Shown here in pieces: positions 60,601 through 64,000 of a stretch of DNA of 64,000 bases. This stretch comes from Paramecium octaurelia. Its lineage: Eukaryota; Ciliophora; Oligohymenophorea; Peniculida; Parameciidae. The stretch is taken from positions 64,555 through 128,554 of the forward strand of contig CAJJDP010000147.1 of assembly GCA_905182995.1 (NCBI GenBank). The letters run 5' to 3'. The notes beneath the pieces were generated by a model. The model made no database searches. It saw only the letters and a list, made by a program, of their open reading frames with translations, and had not been told where the DNA came from. A program made the translations under genes and the position numbers. Each line of letters opens with the position of its first letter. Position 1 is the stretch's first letter.

Positions 60601-60998
60601 CAAGAAGGGATCTTCCCAAGCCAATTAAGATTCATTAAATGAAAAAGAATTTGACTAAGCTATGAAATATCTCCAACAGAAGAACACAGACATGGCTTTA
60701 GATTTTCTGGGAATTTCTCCAGGATTATTGACTATGCTCTTAATACAAGGGGCAATAATCCTATTGCTAATATTTATCTTTATCTTCTTGGGAATTCAGG
60801 CCTTTGCTCTTGGTGGCACATTTGGAGCAGTAGTTAACAGTATTCTACCAATGGGTATTAATAAAATATTAATTTTTAGCTGCTGGAGGTGGAGCAGGAA
60901 GCAAGGCAGAGAAAGTTAGTGAAAAGAAAGGAGATGATGATTAAATTGGAGACTCTGTTGACAAAACCCAAAAGATCATCTAATCAGATACAATTTGA
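45641..60998 (+). CDS. Giant polytopic membrane protein with EF-hand-like loop near the C-terminus
   Basis: The sequence as given encodes 5,057 aa with seven introns (45763-45786, 45904-45932, 46174-46196, 46611-46639, 48529-48554, 60470-60497, 60855-60879). Removing the duplicated block leaves about 4,612 aa. Order (as-given residue numbers): a charged N-terminus; TM1 ~100-130 (FIRIIFLIITTTVLFTGFYV); a ~700-residue probably lumenal/extracellular domain with N-glycosylation sites, paired cysteines and a Lys/Asp tract; TM2 ~835-865; further TMs near 935-958, 1203-1232, 1276-1297 and 1326-1380; a very long helical, soluble-looking region; an acidic tract ~4433-4475; a Gln/Pro repeat region; an EF-hand-like loop DEDGTKSISKSE ~4899; and a last hydrophobic helix ~4971-5010 (LLTMLLIQGAIILLLIFIFI). 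I do not recognise the family. Confidence 0.88.
54397..55730. repeat. First copy of a 1,334-bp direct duplication inside the giant gene
   Basis: Repeated at 55732-57065 with offset 1,335. The copies look identical, silent sites included, and are separated by a single N, the same pattern as at 27724. An old coding duplication would show synonymous differences, so this is most likely an assembly overlap. Confidence 0.9.
55731..55731. other. Single N marking a contig join in coding sequence
   Basis: The N falls in the third position of a TCN codon, which is Ser whatever the base, so translation continues smoothly across the false join. Confidence 0.9.
55732..57065. repeat. Second copy of the 1,334-bp direct duplication
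   Basis: Matches 54397-55730. Copy 1 has the upstream context, copy 2 the downstream context (TTTGTTAATTTGTCTATG). Deleting one copy plus the N keeps frame (1,335 = 3 x 445). Confidence 0.9.
59563..59649 (+). repeat. 18-nt tandem repeat coding a Pro-Leu/Met-Gln-Gln-Gln-Leu motif
   Basis: Nearly five imperfect copies of an 18-nt unit such as CCTTTGTAATAATAATTA. They encode P-(L/M)-Q-Q-Q-(L/I) in the Gln-rich region of the giant protein. Units differ by TAA/TAG/CAA exchanges (all Gln), so it is a true short tandem repeat with silent drift. Confidence 0.8.
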
Positions 60999-61230
60999 TT
61001 ATTTATATTAAACATATATTATAGTATTTATAATTTATTTAGTTTTTTTATAAAATAAATATACATAACATATTAATAAGAGTTAGAAAAGCTCTATTTA
61101 GAATTTATCTAAAATAAAATAAGAAGAATTTATGATATATGATTTTTTTTTGAGCATCCCCATAAATTCAACTCAATAAATAATATTTTGATTTATGTAA
61201 CAATTGAAAACTAGAATATGAAAATAACAT
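60999..61230. other. Convergent 3' intergenic region
   Basis: AT-rich spacer between the stops of the giant gene and importin-beta. It probably contains both polyadenylation regions. Nothing else was recognised. Confidence 0.5.
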
Positions 61231-63981
61231 TCAATATAATTTCAATTAGTAACCATATACATCATTGAGTAATTGCTGAGCAAAACTTACACAGTCTTGA
61301 TAATCTTTGTCATTATACTAACTCAGTTTTCGTATTAACTCAATAACAAAATCACTTGTAATAAACTCTTTGATTTTTTATTTCATGTCAGGTATATTTT
61401 AAAAGAAATGAGAGCAATCAAAGATGCAACAAAGAGTCAGTCTTACATATTCCTAATTGATATTTAATATATTTACAATTGTAGGTTTTAATTTTAAGTT
61501 GCACATTTCCTAACAAAATATGATAAACCATTAAACTGTGTCTCCCAACTCAAAAATAGGAGTTTTGGGATCACAATATGCGTGTAACATACAAGTATAG
61601 AATGCTGTCATTGTTTCTTTCAATCTTTCAGCATAATCCTGGTCAACACTGAGTTTGCTCTTTGTTAAATCTATGCTAGCGGCGAAACCTAATTTAAGAA
61701 TTTCTTTGAGATCATTCATAAAAGGAGCTGACTTATCTTTCAAACCTAATATGATGTCTGCAATTGCATTATAAACTTAGATTTTCAACTCCCTATTGAA
61801 ATTGCCATTCTAATTAAAATATAGGATAAGTGCATTACCTTTATTAATCCAAAGAAATAATTTAAAATATTCATATAGGGTACAAACTCCTCTTCCATGG
61901 CTCTGGCAATGTCAGATAAACAGAAGAGTGCAGTTTTGAAACTCTCTATGTCATCTGGTTCTGAAAGCGGTTTATTCAATTCAGAGATGATTTAAGTAGA
62001 ATATTTAGTTAATTTCTTTTTAAAAGCATAAGCGATCCCAGAAAGTACATAAAAGTAATCATTCTTAACCCTAGAATCCACTTTTGATAGAGTTTTCATG
62101 ATGTCTTCAAATTACTTCTCCGTGGTTGTAGAATCATCCAACCTAACAACACATCCATGCATTGCACTCATTAACCCCATTTCAAGATGATATTTGATTT
62201 CTACAGGAGCCGAATTGCTGCTCTCTAGGAACTGAATTTATTGATAAAATTGCACCAAGTAATCATTACATAACTTAGTTTCAGTCACACTGTAAATGAT
62301 ATTTAAAATTGCCATAAATGCAGTATCAATGAGTGCAATCTCTGAATTTTTGATGTCTGATCTAATTGATGTACTGGCTAAATGTTAGAGAATGGTGAAT
62401 TTCTCTTGGGTGAATACACTATTTTGAAAGTTGGCTAGTCCTTCAGTTAAGTAAACAAACACCCAAACCAAATTTTGAACTATTGGTATTTTATTAGATA
62501 ATTAATCTAGGAGAGTGATAAGCATTTGGTTAGATTAATCATGTTCATGAAAGCACTGTGGATAATTTTCAGCTATTCTACTTAGAGTTTGCGTAGTGGC
62601 CTTTTTTACTTTGATATTTTAATCAACAAGACAACCAAATAGACTAGTTAAAGCAGATTTAATTAGAAGCCCAATTTCTTAAGTTTATACTTCAGCCAAA
62701 GCTCCAAAAGCCATAACGCTTGCCTTTCTATATTCCCATTGTTAGTGTGTAATAGTATTTTATATAAAATTTTTAACAGAGTCATAAGTATTACTGCCAG
62801 CAAATTCAATTATGTAGGCTAGTCCTTTACTTGAAGAATTTGAAACCGACAATTACTGATATTCATCTTCTGCATCTCCATCATCCAATAACAGATTGCG
62901 CATAAATGGAATGATAAATCCTTCATAATTCTTCTTAAAAAATGAAACACAGCAATCAACAGAATTGGTTTCTGGAGTTTATTGGTTAGTGTTCTCAGAG
63001 ACGATCTCTTTAATTTCAGCACAAATTGTATTCCAAATTTCTATTGCTGCAATAGTGATCTCGCCCTAATTCTCAAATGCTGGTTAAGTAGTTTAATAGA
63101 GTTCCGAAATAAATACAGGCAAGAAAGCAAACAACTGTTTAACATAATCAATCAGACATTGTAGAGACTTAAGTTTTATCTCTTATATGTTTGACACTGC
63201 ATTTTATAAAATTAAGTTTTTAACAAAAGTAAATATTTCCTACAATAGAATATTACAATCTTACTTATTGAGTGAACAGATTATTCATAAAGTATAGTGA
63301 ATCTTATAGTGCTTTGATTGCAGTGATTCTAATCTCCAGGTTCTACTCATTCGTATCCATTCCTACGCAAATTCCCATCAGAATCACCTTTGCATCTTGC
63401 TCTGAAATACCTGAAGATTGGTGGGTTTTCTATATATTATATACCTATATACTAGTGATTCGCATATATATCCCAAAGTCATGATGGCTGAGACCTTTAC
63501 TAAGACATTACTGTGTTTTGAGTTGGTAGTCAATCTTTAGATAAGATCTGGCCATTCCTAGCGTGGTAACTCTATAGCACAAATCTCACTGATAGTCTAG
63601 AGCATAGAATTGATTTATTACATTAGCAGCTGATCTTCTAATCTCATGTTCAGGATCAATTAATTAGTCCATGAACTTAATTTTTACTTCATTTTTAGTG
63701 TTTTAAGAACAAGCCAACCACATGACCTAATTTGAAGGATGCTTAAATAGATTAACTAGAAAACATACAATTAATCCAACCAATCGTTTTACTAAGGTAC
63801 TGCATGCAATACGGAGACGACTCTGAATTGCGCGATTTGCAAATGCAGATGCACAATACATAAGAAATTCGTCTGTGCATTCATCCTTATACTTCAGGAG
63901 TACTTGTTCAGCCTATCCACGCTGATTGTTGCTATCAAAGAAGGCACATTGCACTAAGTCTAAAAATTGTTGTGGCTACAT
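61231..63981 (-). CDS. Importin subunit beta (karyopherin beta-1)
   Basis: Complete gene, 882 aa, with introns at 63597-63621, 63430-63452, 63240-63264 and 61810-61838. It starts MQPQQFLDLVQCAFFDSNNQ, the family's N-terminal HEAT repeat. Typical blocks follow: IRRSAANTISEICAIELPRQ and EWPDLI, the VSAIMTLGYICESL repeat, QHLASTSIRSDIKNSEIA-like repeats, YKLNTITHQQWEYRKASVMAFGALAE-type spacing (WEYRKASVMAFGALAE is visible), VDQNIKVKKATTQTLSRIAE and DYVLSGIAYAFKKK-like repeats, and ALFCLSDIARAMEEEFVPYM. Length equals importin-beta1 (~870). It carries importin-alpha/NLS cargo through nuclear pores and is released by Ran-GTP. An intron-like 25-nt GT...AG at 63756-63780 must be retained for the correct frame. 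Confidence 0.93.
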
Positions 63982-64000
63982 TTTGTGTTTAATTTTAAAA

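Noticed and set aside
1..64000. CRISPR arrays, bacterial operons, insertion sequences, tRNA or rRNA genes
   Set aside because: None seen. Repeats are limited to the assembly duplications and short coding repeats; gene structure is ciliate.

Overview
The window is ciliate macronuclear DNA, almost certainly from Paramecium. It is AT-rich. Long reading frames appear only when TAA and TAG are read as glutamine and TGA is the sole stop. Introns are tiny (mostly 22-31 nt, GT...AG), genes are closely packed on both strands, and there is a large cysteine-rich protein of the Paramecium surface-antigen type. No prokaryotic features are present. No coding frame is interrupted by anything resembling an internal eliminated sequence, which supports a macronuclear origin. 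Coordinates below span first to last coding base and include introns; introns are listed in the evidence. Exon phases were checked by length arithmetic.

Layout. 1-15.7 kb: 3' end of a CaMKK-like kinase, a coiled-coil protein, a 2OG-Fe dioxygenase-fold protein lacking iron ligands, an OSBP-type lipid transfer protein (-), a double-RING/LON-domain protein, a pseudokinase with MORN-like repeats (-), the H/ACA pseudouridine synthase Cbf5/dyskerin, ESCRT-I VPS28 (-), a BFR1-like mRNP protein and a coiled-coil protein (-). 15.7-20.2 kb: mostly non-coding with a probable decayed gene, then a B-box/Gln-Pro-rich protein. 20.2-27.0 kb: an intronless 2,277-aa surface antigen. 27.0-31.3 kb: a second MORN protein and a HIT zinc-finger (ZNHIT1-like) protein. 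31.4-39.0 kb: a hypothetical gene, ribosomal protein eL15, a non-canonical poly(A) polymerase, a hypothetical (-), a VAP/MSP-like tail-anchored protein and an AFG1-type ATPase. 39.1-45.4 kb: small hypotheticals, an NBR1-like PB1-FW-UBA protein (-) and a SAXO-like axonemal microtubule protein (-). 45.6-61.0 kb: one giant polytopic membrane protein (about 4,600 aa). 61.2-64.0 kb: complete importin-beta (-).

Two assembly problems matter to any user. Single N bases at 27724 and 55731 each join two copies of the same ~1.3 kb sequence (26371-27723 = 27725-29077; 54397-55730 = 55732-57065). These look like unresolved contig overlaps, not biology. The first creates a false partial copy of the antigen end and of the MORN gene start. 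The second lies inside the giant gene, keeps frame, and falls on a degenerate codon position, so it would silently add 445 residues.

The genes are mostly unlinked housekeeping and cell-structure functions (RNA modification, translation, ESCRT, nuclear import, lipid transfer, cilia, selective autophagy) with no operon logic. The most novel items are the giant membrane protein, the NBR1-like receptor, the apparent pseudo-dioxygenase and the two kinase-like/MORN proteins.
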